A stretch of DNA of 64,000 nt from Gammaproteobacteria bacterium (GTDB taxonomy: Bacteria; Pseudomonadota; Gammaproteobacteria; Ga0077536). The stretch covers positions 1-64,000 of the forward strand of contig JACKNH010000010.1 in assembly GCA_024234975.1 (NCBI GenBank), read 5' to 3'. Shown piece after piece: positions 27,338 through 35,423 of the stretch (its first letter is position 1; each line of letters starts with the position of its first letter). The translations under genes were made by a program, and so were the position numbers. The notes under the pieces are model-generated. The model was not told where the DNA came from. It searched no databases and worked only from the letters and a program-made list of their open reading frames with translations.

Positions 27338-27678
27338 TGACCGAAGAGCGGGCTGCCGGATTCTGGCGAGATGCAGTGCGTGACTGCGCACAGGGTTCCG
27401 CACGCCGTCTTTGCGGTGCTGACGGATGCCTCGGCCCGCGCTGACACCGTTTCAGTGTGATGTTTTTACCGTGCGCCCGCGTTCGTTATCGAACGCTGCG
27501 CCGATTTCGACCAGCTTGCGGGCGCACAGACAAATTCCAGCTAAAGATATCCAATTGCCGCAGCCGCCGCCGCGGGTTTTTTGAAACCGCGATGCGATGG
27601 CGCGTAATGCGCCCGGTACCAGGCCCGGTAAGGTGTATACCGAGTTTGCAGGTGGGTATCGATGCAGTGAGACAAAGA
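27338..27678. other. 341-base interval between pspF and metZ, no gene recognised
   Basis: No coding sequence could be identified in any frame, with the caveat that the surrounding sequence is error-prone. It holds an inverted repeat GTGCGCCCGC (27,471-27,480) / GCGGGCGCAC (27,518-27,527) that encloses a small hairpin GTTCG-TTAT-CGAAC. It may be the pspF 3' end or a structured RNA element. Confidence 0.5.
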
Positions 27679-28871
27679 ATGGCAAACGATGAATTTTATT
27701 ACCGATACGCTGGCCTGTCGCGCAGGCACCACCGTACCAACGAGGGTGAGTATACGCAGCGAACCGTTATTATTCCTGACATCCAGCTTCTGCTTCTCAG
27801 TGGCACAGGCGGCCGCCTGTTCGATAAAACGGAGCCCGGAATGTCTATTCACGGTTCTCGAATCCGACCGTCCGGCACCTTTGAGGAACGACTGGCGGCG
27901 CTGGAAGGCCGAGGGGCCGCATTCGGCACCGCCTCGTACGAGCGCCATCCTCACCACGGCATTATGCGTCCTGGCCGAAGCACCACGTGGTCTGTCTTCG
28001 ATCGATGCTTCGACCACGGTCAATATGTTCAAGAACACTCGGCCGCTTTGGTGTCACCACGACGTTTGTCCTGGGCTGACTGAAGCGGCAAGCCTGGGAG
28101 CGGGCGATCACGCCGCCGCAGACCAAAATGTTGTTCCCCTGGAGACACCGTCCAACCCCTTGACCGAGATTGCCGATCCTGCCGCACTGTCATGTTGGCG
28201 CGCGCACATGCGGTGCGCTGCTGGTGTCGATAACTGTTTGGTACTCCGGCGTTGTAACAGCTGTTGAAGCAAGGTGCAGACGTGGCCGCATTCCGCGACC
28301 AAGTATCTGATGGCCAGGGTCGCTGCGTCGGCGGCGCCATTGCCGGTCGCGCGGGGACTTCATTGACAGCAGGATTCTGCTGTCGCGCGCAGCGCCAAAT
28401 GACCATGAGCGCGTTCAACGCGGGTATTTCTCAGCGCCTGGAGATCTTTGCGCTGCGGATGCGGCAACACTGCGGAGAATGCGGGTGGCAGTGGCGGAGT
28501 TTCTCGCGCGTCTCAGCAAGGCGTGGCGCGCGGGTCTATCATCATCCGAGCCTTGCATCGCATCCCCAGCACGAATTGGCGCGCGTCGTCAGCAGAGTTT
28601 ACTTCGGCGCTATCCCGCGTTTGAGGTCAGAGGAAAGGGCTGCGTGGCGGGCAATCGATGGAACGAGAATCTGTTTCTATTAATGCCAACCTGGCGATAG
28701 CAAACGACTCATCACGCACCCCGCGACAAATCACCCACAGTCGTGTCAATGCCGGAGTGGATTCGGCCCGATGGGAATCGATGACAGCCTTCCGGTCTGC
28801 TTGTCCGTAGGGTTGAGGACGCAGCGGATCCATTGCGGACCTTCGATGCTGCACTGAATGCGAGCAGTTGA
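27679..28871 (+). pseudogene. metZ: O-succinylhomoserine sulfhydrylase MetZ, multiply frameshifted
   Basis: PLP enzyme of the Cys/Met metabolism family that makes homocysteine from O-succinylhomoserine and sulfide. Recognisable segments in successive frames: start MANDEFY, HHRTNEGEYTQ, LFLTSSFCF, FEERLAALEG, SAILTTAL, NMFKNT, LETPSNPLTEIADPAALS, VDNC, the DGQGRCVGGAIAGR region just after the PLP lysine, LALRMRQHC, YHPSLASHPQHELAR, AAWRAIDGTRI, and the end FDAALNASS at 28,871. About 397 codons in total, as expected for the family. In Pseudomonas metZ follows purF, so its position is conserved. The frame breaks probably share one cause with those in pspF and pspA. Confidence 0.85.
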
Positions 28872-29149
28872 CGCGATTCAGGTCATACGGCGCCACCGGG
28901 TTGCACACGCGGCAGGCCATTGAGAATCGAAACAGGCATCCGGTATCTTGCGGCCTTCCGCATACTGTCGTGATAAATCGTCTGGCGGGTGTAGCGGGTC
29001 GTCTGCGGTGCATTGAAATTTCGACGTTTTTCGTCCCGGTAACGCCTGGACGGCAGACCCTGGAATGGAACCGGATTCACCGTCCTGACCGGCCGTTGAC
29101 ACCACAGCGAAATGTCGCGCAATCGTCCACGGCGCAGGAATGAGCAAGT
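28872..29149. other. Interval between metZ and the pyrG palindrome, no gene seen
   Basis: No open frame with recognisable similarity and no tRNA-like T arm could be found. The stretch continues directly from the error-prone region, so a small or damaged gene cannot be excluded. Confidence 0.4.
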
Positions 29150-29280
29150 GGTCTCGAAATTCGTAAATCGCGTTCAGACAAGGCGCCAGGCCAGCGAGGA
29201 ACGCAGTTTACACGTGAGTAACTGAGTACCGCAGTCGGCCTGGCAACGCAGGATCAACGTGTTTTACGAATTTTGAGACC
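29150..29280. repeat. 131-base ERIC-like palindromic element just upstream of pyrG
   Basis: The two ends are 25-base inverted repeats (29150-29174 and 29256-29280; outer parts GGTCTC..AAATTCGTAAA and TTTACGAATTT..GAGACC) with about five mismatches. Inside, GCCAGGCC pairs with GGCCTGGC and TTAC with GTAA, so the whole element can fold as one long stem. Size and design resemble ERIC or NEMIS intergenic repeats or a MITE. The right arm ends seven bases before the pyrG ATG, so in the pyrG transcript it would form a large 5'-UTR structure. Confidence 0.75.
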
Positions 29281-29287
29281 GCTTGGA

Positions 29288-30943
29288 ATGACCCGTTACG
29301 TATTCATCACCGGTGGTGTCGTTTCCTCTCTCGGGAAAGGCATCGCCGCCGCATCGCTTGGCGCAATTCTGGAAGCACGCGGCTTGCGCGTGCGCATGTT
29401 GAAGCTGGATCCGTACATCAACGTCGATCCGGGTACCATGAGTCCTTTTCAGCATGGCGAGGTGTACGTCACTGAAGATGGCGCCGAGACCGATCTGGAC
29501 CTCGGTCATTACGAACGGTTCGTCCGTTTCCGTAGCAGTTCCAGCAGTAACTACACCACCGGCCGCATATACGCCAATGTCATCCGCAAGGAACGACGCG
29601 GCGATTACCTGGGCGCCACGGTGCAGGTCATTCCGCATATTACCGATGAGATCAAGCAGTCCATTCTCGCGGGTGCCGAGGATGCCGATATCGCGATGGT
29701 GGAAATCGGCGGCACGGTAGGTGACATCGAATCATTGCCGTTCCTTGAAGCCATCCGCCAGATGCGGGTGGAACTGGGTTCCGCCAGTGCCTTGTTCATT
29801 CACCTGACGTTGTTGCCCTATATTCCGGCCGCGGGTGAATTGAAGACCAAGCCCACCCAGCATTCCGTCAAGGAACTGCGTTCCATCGGTATCCAGCCCG
29901 ACGTTCTGCTTTGCCGTAGCGATCGGCCGCTGCCGCCGAACGAGCGCCGCAAAATCGCGTTGTTCACCAACGTTGAAGAGAACGCGGTCATCTCGGCTAT
30001 CGATGCCGACACCATCTACAAGATTCCACGCATGCTGCACGAACAGGGTCTGGATGAGATCGTGGTGCGCAAGTTCGGCCTGGATGTGCCACAGGCAGAC
30101 CTGTCCGAGTGGCATGCGGTGGTCGACGCGCTGGAAAATCCGCAGCGCACCTTGGACATTGCGATGGTCGGCAAGTATGTCCACCTGACCGAGTCGTACA
30201 AGTCGTTGACGGAAGCGTTGATACACGCCGGAATCCAGACCCGGACCAGGGTCCGCATCCACTACGTCGATTCCGAGGACATGGAGCGCAATGGCACTTC
30301 CAGACTCGCTTCGATGGACGCCATCCTGATCCCCGGTGGTTTCGGCGAGCGTGGTATCGAAGGCAAGATCATGGCGATCCGCTATGCGCGCGAGAACAAC
30401 GTACCGTTCCTGGGCATCTGCCTCGGCATGCAACTGGCGGTAGTGGAATTCAGCCGTAACTGCGCTGGCATGGAAGGCGCTCACAGTACGGAGTTCAATC
30501 GTCAGACCAAATATCCGGTGATTGGTCTCATCACTGAATGGTTGTCGCCTGAAGGCACGGTGGAGCGCCGCACTGAACGCAGTGACAAGGGCGGCACGAT
30601 GCGCCTCGGCGGCCAGCAGTGCCGGCTCGCGGCAGGTAGCATCGTCGCGCACGTCTATGCACGCGAAGTCGTGGTGGAGCGTCATCGCCATCGCTACGAA
30701 TTCAATAACACCTACCAGATGGATCTCGAAGGCGCGGGTATGCGCATCGCCGGCCGCTCGATGGATGGCAACCTGGTCGAGATTGTCGAGATTCCCAGAC
30801 ATCGCTGGTTCGTCGGTTGCCAGTTCCACCCGGAATTCACCTCGACCCCGCGTGACGGTCACCCGTTGTTCAGCGGTTTTGTCAAAGCCGCACTGAGCTA
30901 CCAGACCGAGCGCAGCCAGGTCGCGGAAACCGCCGCTGGCTGA
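29288..30943 (+). CDS. pyrG: CTP synthase
   Basis: Aminates UTP to CTP using glutamine and ATP. 551 residues from ATG 29288 (MTRYVFITGGVVSSLGKG), preceded by TTGGA; an in-frame upstream start would add five non-conserved residues. The synthetase domain shows KLDPYINVDPGTMSPFQHGEV and the GTP/UTP region; the class I glutaminase domain has nucleophile Cys in FLGICLGMQLAVVEF and the His-Glu pair in CQFHPEFTS. In many gammaproteobacteria kdsA lies between pyrG and eno; it is absent here. Confidence 0.97.
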   Translation: MTRYVFITGGVVSSLGKGIAAASLGAILEARGLRVRMLKLDPYINVDPGTMSPFQHGEVYVTEDGAETDLDLGHYERFVRFRSSSSSNYTTGRIYANVIRKERRGDYLGATVQVIPHITDEIKQSILAGAEDADIAMVEIGGTVGDIESLPFLEAIRQMRVELGSASALFIHLTLLPYIPAAGELKTKPTQHSVKELRSIGIQPDVLLCRSDRPLPPNERRKIALFTNVEENAVISAIDADTIYKIPRMLHEQGLDEIVVRKFGLDVPQADLSEWHAVVDALENPQRTLDIAMVGKYVHLTESYKSLTEALIHAGIQTRTRVRIHYVDSEDMERNGTSRLASMDAILIPGGFGERGIEGKIMAIRYARENNVPFLGICLGMQLAVVEFSRNCAGMEGAHSTEFNRQTKYPVIGLITEWLSPEGTVERRTERSDKGGTMRLGGQQCRLAAGSIVAHVYAREVVVERHRHRYEFNNTYQMDLEGAGMRIAGRSMDGNLVEIVEIPRHRWFVGCQFHPEFTSTPRDGHPLFSGFVKAALSYQTERSQVAETAAG

Positions 30944-30960
30944 GACCCTCCGTATGCTGA

Positions 30961-30984
30961 AACGGCCGCCCCGGGGCGGCCGTT
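30961..30984. terminator. Perfect palindrome between pyrG and eno
   Basis: AACGGCCGCC (30961-30970), CCGG, GGCGGCCGTT (30975-30984): a fully self-complementary 24-mer 18 bases after the pyrG stop. The following bases are GATTGG, not a U run, so it is a strong hairpin of uncertain terminator efficiency. Confidence 0.55.
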
Positions 30985-31041
30985 GATTGGCCTCAAGCGT
31001 TGTAATCTGTTGCGGGCACGCGGCTTTGTCGGGGCCTACTG

Positions 31042-31047
31042 TATAAT
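31042..31047 (+). promoter_or_regulatory. Candidate -10 box of eno
   Basis: Perfect TATAAT 38 bases before the eno GTG, downstream of the pyrG hairpin. No good -35 at 16-18 bases was seen. Confidence 0.45.
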
Positions 31048-31084
31048 CCGCGCCCACTATCCAAGCCTTCAGAAGGAAATCGCC

Positions 31085-32371
31085 GTGTCCAAGATTGCGG
31101 ATATCCATGCCATTGAAATCATTGATTCGCGGGGCAACCCGACGGTTTACGCCGAGGTCAGGACCGAAGCTGGCGCTACAGGCGCGGCCGGTGTGCCGTC
31201 CGGCGCATCCACCGGCGAACGGGAAGCCGTGGAATTGCGCGATGGCGACAAGCAACGTTACCTGGGCAAAGGCGTGCGCAATGCCGTAGCCAACGTCAAT
31301 GGTGAAATCCGTAGCGAATTGCTCGGGGTGGCAGTCGACGCCCAGGCTGACATCGACGGGAAAATGATTGCGCTCGACGGTACCGCGAACAAGGCGCGGC
31401 TGGGCGCGAATGCGTTGCTGGCGGTATCGCTGGCGTCAGCGCGGGCCGCGGCGGCCGAGGCGGGTAAGCCGCTGTATCGTCACCTTGCTGGCGACCGCAA
31501 CGTCACCTTGCCGGTGCCGATGATGAACATCATCAACGGCGGCGCGCACGCCAACAACAGCGTTGATTTCCAGGAGTTCATGATTCTGCCGGTAGGCGCG
31601 CCGGACTTCGCAGAGGCCATCCGCTATGGCGCGGAAATCTTCCACTCCCTGAAGAAGCTGCTGGACAAGCGCGGCGCCAGTACCGCCGTCGGTGACGAAG
31701 GAGGCTTCGCGCCTGATTTGCCGTCCAACGAAGCTGCGGTGGAACTCATCATCGAAGCCATTGGGCAGGCCGGTTACACCCCGGGCAAGGACATTCTGCT
31801 GGGTCTCGACGTTGCGAGCTCAGAGTTCTACAAGGGCGGCAAGTACGAACTCGAATCAGAGAAGCGCAGCCTCGATTCCGCCGGCCTTGCTGAACTGCTG
31901 GCGGATTGGACGCGTCGCTACCCTATCATCAGCATCGAAGATGGCATGGACCAGAACGACTGGCACGGCTGGAAGCTGCTGACCGATGCCATAGGCGACC
32001 GCGTTCAGCTGGTCGGTGACGATTTGTTTGTCACCAATACCGAAATCCTTGCCAAGGGCATCGAAGGAAAAATTGCCAATTCAATCCTCATCAAGGTCAA
32101 CCAGATCGGCACGCTGAGCGAAACGCTGGCTGCAATCGAGATGGCACAGAAAGCCGGCTACACCGCAGTGGTTTCGCACCGCTCCGGCGAAACCGAGGAT
32201 TCCACGATCGCCGACCTCGCGGTGGCCACTGCCGCCGGCCAGATCAAGACGGGCTCGATGTCGCGCTCCGACCGCATTGCCAAGTACAACCGTTTGTTGC
32301 GTATTGCTGATGAACTCGGCAGCGCGGCGGTTTATCCCGGTCGCGGCGCGTTCAGCAACCTGCGCAGCTGA
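31085..32371 (+). CDS. eno: Enolase
   Basis: Interconverts 2-phosphoglycerate and phosphoenolpyruvate; also a degradosome component in relatives. 428 residues from GTG 31085, chosen because AGAAGGAAAT lies seven bases ahead and the product then begins with the conserved SKIADIHAIEIIDSRGNPT. Visible active-site segments: SGASTGEREA, the metal ligands in LGLDVASSEFY, ISIEDGMDQND and QLVGDDLFVTN, and the catalytic lysine region ILIKVNQIGTL with SHRSGETED. ftsB follows after 22 bases, the standard eno-ftsB order. Confidence 0.97.
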   Translation: MSKIADIHAIEIIDSRGNPTVYAEVRTEAGATGAAGVPSGASTGEREAVELRDGDKQRYLGKGVRNAVANVNGEIRSELLGVAVDAQADIDGKMIALDGTANKARLGANALLAVSLASARAAAAEAGKPLYRHLAGDRNVTLPVPMMNIINGGAHANNSVDFQEFMILPVGAPDFAEAIRYGAEIFHSLKKLLDKRGASTAVGDEGGFAPDLPSNEAAVELIIEAIGQAGYTPGKDILLGLDVASSEFYKGGKYELESEKRSLDSAGLAELLADWTRRYPIISIEDGMDQNDWHGWKLLTDAIGDRVQLVGDDLFVTNTEILAKGIEGKIANSILIKVNQIGTLSETLAAIEMAQKAGYTAVVSHRSGETEDSTIADLAVATAAGQIKTGSMSRSDRIAKYNRLLRIADELGSAAVYPGRGAFSNLRS

Positions 32372-32393
32372 CAATTAACCAGGTAGCGCCGGA

Positions 32394-32702
32394 TTGAAAG
32401 CGGTCGTCGCCGTACTGGTCATACTGCTGCTGGCGCTGCAGTACCAGTATTGGTTTGGCCACGGCGGCCAGGTCGACCTGAATCGCCTGCGTGACCAGAT
32501 TTCCGCGCAACACGCCGAGATCGAAGCATTGAAGGCACGTAATGGCACGCTGGCGGCCGAGGTCGCGGATTTGAAGCAGGGCATGGAAGCCGTCGAGGAA
32601 CTGGCGCGCTCGGAAATCGGCATGATCCGCGACGGCGAAGTGTTTCTGCAGATCGAGAGAGCAGACACCGACGGTAACGCCGGCACGGACGTTCAACCTT
32701 GA
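32394..32702 (+). CDS. ftsB: Cell division protein FtsB
   Basis: Bitopic divisome protein that forms the FtsQLB complex and helps trigger septal peptidoglycan synthesis. 102 residues: a short cytoplasmic start, TM helix at about 2-20 (VVAVLVILLLALQYQYWFG, the typical FtsB ending), then a periplasmic coiled coil (LRDQISAQHAEIEALKARN) and the conserved ELARSEIGMIRDGEVF segment. No ATG or GTG is available; TTG 32394 is the only sensible start. Between eno and ispD, as in most gammaproteobacteria. Confidence 0.93.
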   Translation: MKAVVAVLVILLLALQYQYWFGHGGQVDLNRLRDQISAQHAEIEALKARNGTLAAEVADLKQGMEAVEELARSEIGMIRDGEVFLQIERADTDGNAGTDVQP

Positions 32703-32724
32703 CTGCACACAAGGCCTGACCATC

Positions 32725-33435
32725 ATGAGTCAAGCGCATCAGGTTTGGGTCATCATCCCGGCGGCCGGCAGCGGCCGTCGGATGCAATCCGACATTCCCA
32801 AGCAATACCTGCCGCTGGCCGGACGCAAGGTCATCGAGCACACGCTTGAACGCTTCACCTGCAATCCGCGCATCAGTGGGGTGATGGTCTGCCTGTCCGA
32901 TGATGACCAGGTATTCTCGAGCTTGCAGGTCGACAATCCACAGAAGATTCGGACGACACCGGGCGGACGTGAGCGCGTCCACTCCGTACTCAACGGTCTG
33001 CTGGCCCTGGACCCGTTGATGCGCGCCCGCGACTGGGTGATGGTGCATGATGCGGCCCGCCCGTGTGTGCATCCGGCGGATATCGATGAGCTGCTCGACA
33101 ATGGTCTGGCAAACGTTGATGGTGCATTGCTGGCGGTGCCGGTGCGCGACACCTTGAAGCGCGTTGAAGATGGCCGGATCGAATGCACGACGGACCGTTC
33201 GCAGTTATGGCACGCGCTGACGCCGCAACTGTTTCCCTACCATGCACTGCGCGATGCGATCGAGAAATCACTGGCCGCAGGTGCCGTCGTCACTGATGAA
33301 GCGCAGGCGATGGAACTCGCCGGTTTCCATCCCCGCGTGGTCGAAGGGCGGCCGGACAACATCAAAATCACCCACCCGAGGGATCTCGCACTGGCGCAGA
33401 TTTTCCTTGCGGCACAACTCAAGGAACAGGCATGA
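32725..33435 (+). CDS. ispD: 2-C-methyl-D-erythritol 4-phosphate cytidylyltransferase
   Basis: Third step of the MEP isoprenoid pathway, attaching CMP to methylerythritol phosphate. 236 residues with the nucleotide loop VIIPAAGSGRRMQSDIPKQY at the N-terminus, the VMVHDAARPCV metal/CTP motif, and VTDEAQAMELAG with EGRPDNIKITHPRDL near the end. Its stop overlaps the ispF start by four bases (ATGA), so the pair is coupled. Confidence 0.97.
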   Translation: MSQAHQVWVIIPAAGSGRRMQSDIPKQYLPLAGRKVIEHTLERFTCNPRISGVMVCLSDDDQVFSSLQVDNPQKIRTTPGGRERVHSVLNGLLALDPLMRARDWVMVHDAARPCVHPADIDELLDNGLANVDGALLAVPVRDTLKRVEDGRIECTTDRSQLWHALTPQLFPYHALRDAIEKSLAAGAVVTDEAQAMELAGFHPRVVEGRPDNIKITHPRDLALAQIFLAAQLKEQA

Positions 33436-33908
33436 GAATCGGTCATGGCTACGATGCCCATCGTTTCAACGATGGCGATCACATCGTCATCGGCGGTGTG
33501 ACCATTCCCCACGAACGTGGGCTCGCCGCCCATTCTGATGGTGACGTGCTGTTGCATGCCATTTGCGATGCATTGCTGGGCGCGGCAGCGCTGGGGGACA
33601 TCGGTCGCCACTTCCCCGACAGTGACCCTGCGTACAAAGGCGTGGACAGCCGCAGCCTGCTGCGCCATGTCATCGCATTGCTCGCCAGTGAGGGATTCGT
33701 GGTCGGCAACATTGATGCCACGATTGTCGCCGAGCGACCAAAGTTCGCGCCCCACATCGCCGAGATGCGTGCGCACATCGCCGCGGACTGCGGCGTGGCG
33801 CCTGATAATGTGAACGTGAAAGCAACAACGACTGAAGGCATGGGTTTTGCCGGACGTCGCGAGGGTATTGCCGCCCATGCGGTTGCGCTGATCCTCGCAG
33901 CATCCTGA
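33432..33908 (+). CDS. ispF: 2-C-methyl-D-erythritol 2,4-cyclodiphosphate synthase
   Basis: Cyclises CDP-methylerythritol phosphate to MEcPP with loss of CMP. 158 residues. Zinc ligands are in MRIGHGYDAHRF (D8, H10) and the AHSDGDVLLHA segment; the C-terminal KATTTEGMGFAGRREGIAA is the nucleotide-binding signature. truD and surE, common next genes, do not follow; an accessory transporter gene does. Confidence 0.97.
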   Translation: MRIGHGYDAHRFNDGDHIVIGGVTIPHERGLAAHSDGDVLLHAICDALLGAAALGDIGRHFPDSDPAYKGVDSRSLLRHVIALLASEGFVVGNIDATIVAERPKFAPHIAEMRAHIAADCGVAPDNVNVKATTTEGMGFAGRREGIAAHAVALILAAS

Positions 33909-34061
33909 GCGGCCTTACCTTCGTCAGGTAGTCCCCCTCGCCGCGTGCCAGGCAGCGCAAGCGCCTGTGTATCGGAATCGCGCCGCAACACCCCGGCCCG
34001 TCAGGATTTCGCATACACTGGTTCGCGGGAACAGGCATGCAGTCAGCCTGAAGGGGGAGTG

Positions 34062-35414
34062 ATGGATGACGTGGCGGCGCGTTCCGCGCAGTCGATCGAC
34101 ATTGGCACACTGATAGACAGCCGGCCGTTATCCGGGCTGCAGATCAGAACCATTGTGCTGTGCGCGCTGGTGGTCATGCTGGATGGTTTCGATATCCAGA
34201 CCATGGCACTTGCGGTTCCCTCGCTGACCGCCGAATGGAACATGCCGAGAGAGCAGTTCGGCCTGGCATTGTCAGCCTCGCTGATCGGGCTGGGTTGTGG
34301 TTCGGCTTTCATCGCACCGCTCGGGGACCGCGTTGGTCGCCGCCCGATGGTGCTGGTGCTCCTGTCACTCGTCGGACTCGCTTCCATCGCAACAGGATTC
34401 TCGAGTTCACCCACGCATTTCGTTTTCTGGCGCCTGATCACCGGGCTGGGTCTGGGCGCAAGCATTACCAACGCCATCGCACTGACTTCGGAATACATGC
34501 CCGCCGCCCGTCAGTCCTTTCTCACCACGTTGATGTTCAGCAACATTGCGGTCGGTGCATTGGTCGCCGGATTCATCGCCCCGGAACTGATCGCCTGGGG
34601 CGGCTGGCAGGCGGTGTTCTGGGCTGGCGGTGCGCTGCCTTTGATACTGGTCGTCATGCTGTTTTTCGGATTGCAGGAAAGCGTCCGCTTCCTGCTGGAA
34701 CAGCGCCCGCAGGATGCGCGCATCCGCACTATAGTGCGTGCGCTGGCGGCAGATTCATCAGGCGTGAGTGTAATCGCGGATCCGGCGACCCGCACGCGGC
34801 GGCAATCCATCCGCGAATTGCTGACGCCTGAATTCCGCCTGCGTTCGCTGGTGTTGTGGACCATCTTCGCGCTCAACATGTTCGTGATGTATTCACTGAT
34901 CAGCTGGCTACCCGCGTTGTTACGCGATGAAGGCTGGACCACGGCACAAGCCTTGCGCGGTGGCGTGCTGACACAATTGGGCAGCGTCGTCGGGGGATTG
35001 GCAATGACCTTCCTGGTCGATCGCGGATTGGCCGCCAGAACACTGCTGGTGTCCTATTCACTGGCTGCGATGGCACTGGTCGGCTTCATGGTATTCGATT
35101 CGACCTTGCTGGCCTGGTGCACATTGATCGTCCTGGTCGGTATCGGCATCAATGGCAGCCAACTCGTTCTGTTCGCGTTCGCCGCGGCGTTTTATCCACC
35201 TGCCATCAAGGCCACCGGTGTCGGCTGGGCGATTGCCATCAGTCGAATCGGCGCTGTCGGCGGTCCCATCGTGTTGACTTCGGTGATTGCCATGGGCCTC
35301 GGTACGGCGAGCGTACTTGGAACGTTGATTATCCCGACGCTGTTGTGTGTCGCCTGTGTATTTGCGTTGCCCCGCGTATTGCGTGATGCGGGCATCGGCC
35401 ATCGAAATCGTTAA
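34062..35414 (+). CDS. MFS transporter, aromatic acid:H+ symporter (AAHS) type
   Basis: 450 residues with about 12 TM helices. The start at ATG 34062 is chosen from the AAGGGGGAG ribosome site; a longer frame upstream is not homologous. AAHS-family marks are the charged TM1 motif LDGFDIQTMALAVPSL (D41, D44) and the MFS loop LGDRVGRRPM. Relatives such as PcaK carry 4-hydroxybenzoate, protocatechuate or similar carboxylic acids in with protons; the actual substrate is not evident. Ten bases downstream is an OYE-type oxidoreductase in the same operon, so import and reduction of an unsaturated or aromatic compound is a reasonable guess. No regulator is adjacent. Confidence 0.85.
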   Translation: MDDVAARSAQSIDIGTLIDSRPLSGLQIRTIVLCALVVMLDGFDIQTMALAVPSLTAEWNMPREQFGLALSASLIGLGCGSAFIAPLGDRVGRRPMVLVLLSLVGLASIATGFSSSPTHFVFWRLITGLGLGASITNAIALTSEYMPAARQSFLTTLMFSNIAVGALVAGFIAPELIAWGGWQAVFWAGGALPLILVVMLFFGLQESVRFLLEQRPQDARIRTIVRALAADSSGVSVIADPATRTRRQSIRELLTPEFRLRSLVLWTIFALNMFVMYSLISWLPALLRDEGWTTAQALRGGVLTQLGSVVGGLAMTFLVDRGLAARTLLVSYSLAAMALVGFMVFDSTLLAWCTLIVLVGIGINGSQLVLFAFAAAFYPPAIKATGVGWAIAISRIGAVGGPIVLTSVIAMGLGTASVLGTLIIPTLLCVACVFALPRVLRDAGIGHRNR

Positions 35415-35423
35415 GGAGAAATA

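Larger units (their letters stand above)
25605..28871. other. Frameshift-dense stretch covering pspA 5' part, pspF and metZ
   Basis: Across this 3.3-kb stretch no long open frame corresponds to a gene, yet three neighbouring genes can be followed residue by residue through all three frames. One-base insertions and deletions occur every few tens of bases, many in short homopolymers (for example GTT-GAA read as GTTTGAA and TTT-GAG read as TTTGGAG near 26,658-26,680). Amino acid substitutions at conserved positions are rare, and all three genes keep normal total length. Flanking genes have no frame errors at all. Confidence 0.8.

Noticed and set aside
27457..28083. Plus-strand open frame of 208 codons as a stand-alone hypothetical protein
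   Set aside because: It only joins the pspF-metZ gap to part of metZ in one frame; MetZ residues continue in other frames before and after.
25605..28871. Programmed frameshifting or a novel overlapping-gene system in the frame-broken stretch
   Set aside because: The breaks are random in position and sign, occur in three unrelated genes on both strands, and have no slippery-site or stimulator pattern.
28872..29149. Possible tRNA gene between metZ and pyrG
   Set aside because: No T-arm (GGTTCGA/GGTTCAA), anticodon stem or CCA-proximal pairing could be assembled.
29732..31255. Long minus-strand open frame (507 codons) across pyrG and the 5' end of eno
   Set aside because: Shadow frame in GC-rich coding sequence; pyrG and eno are fully conserved on the plus strand.
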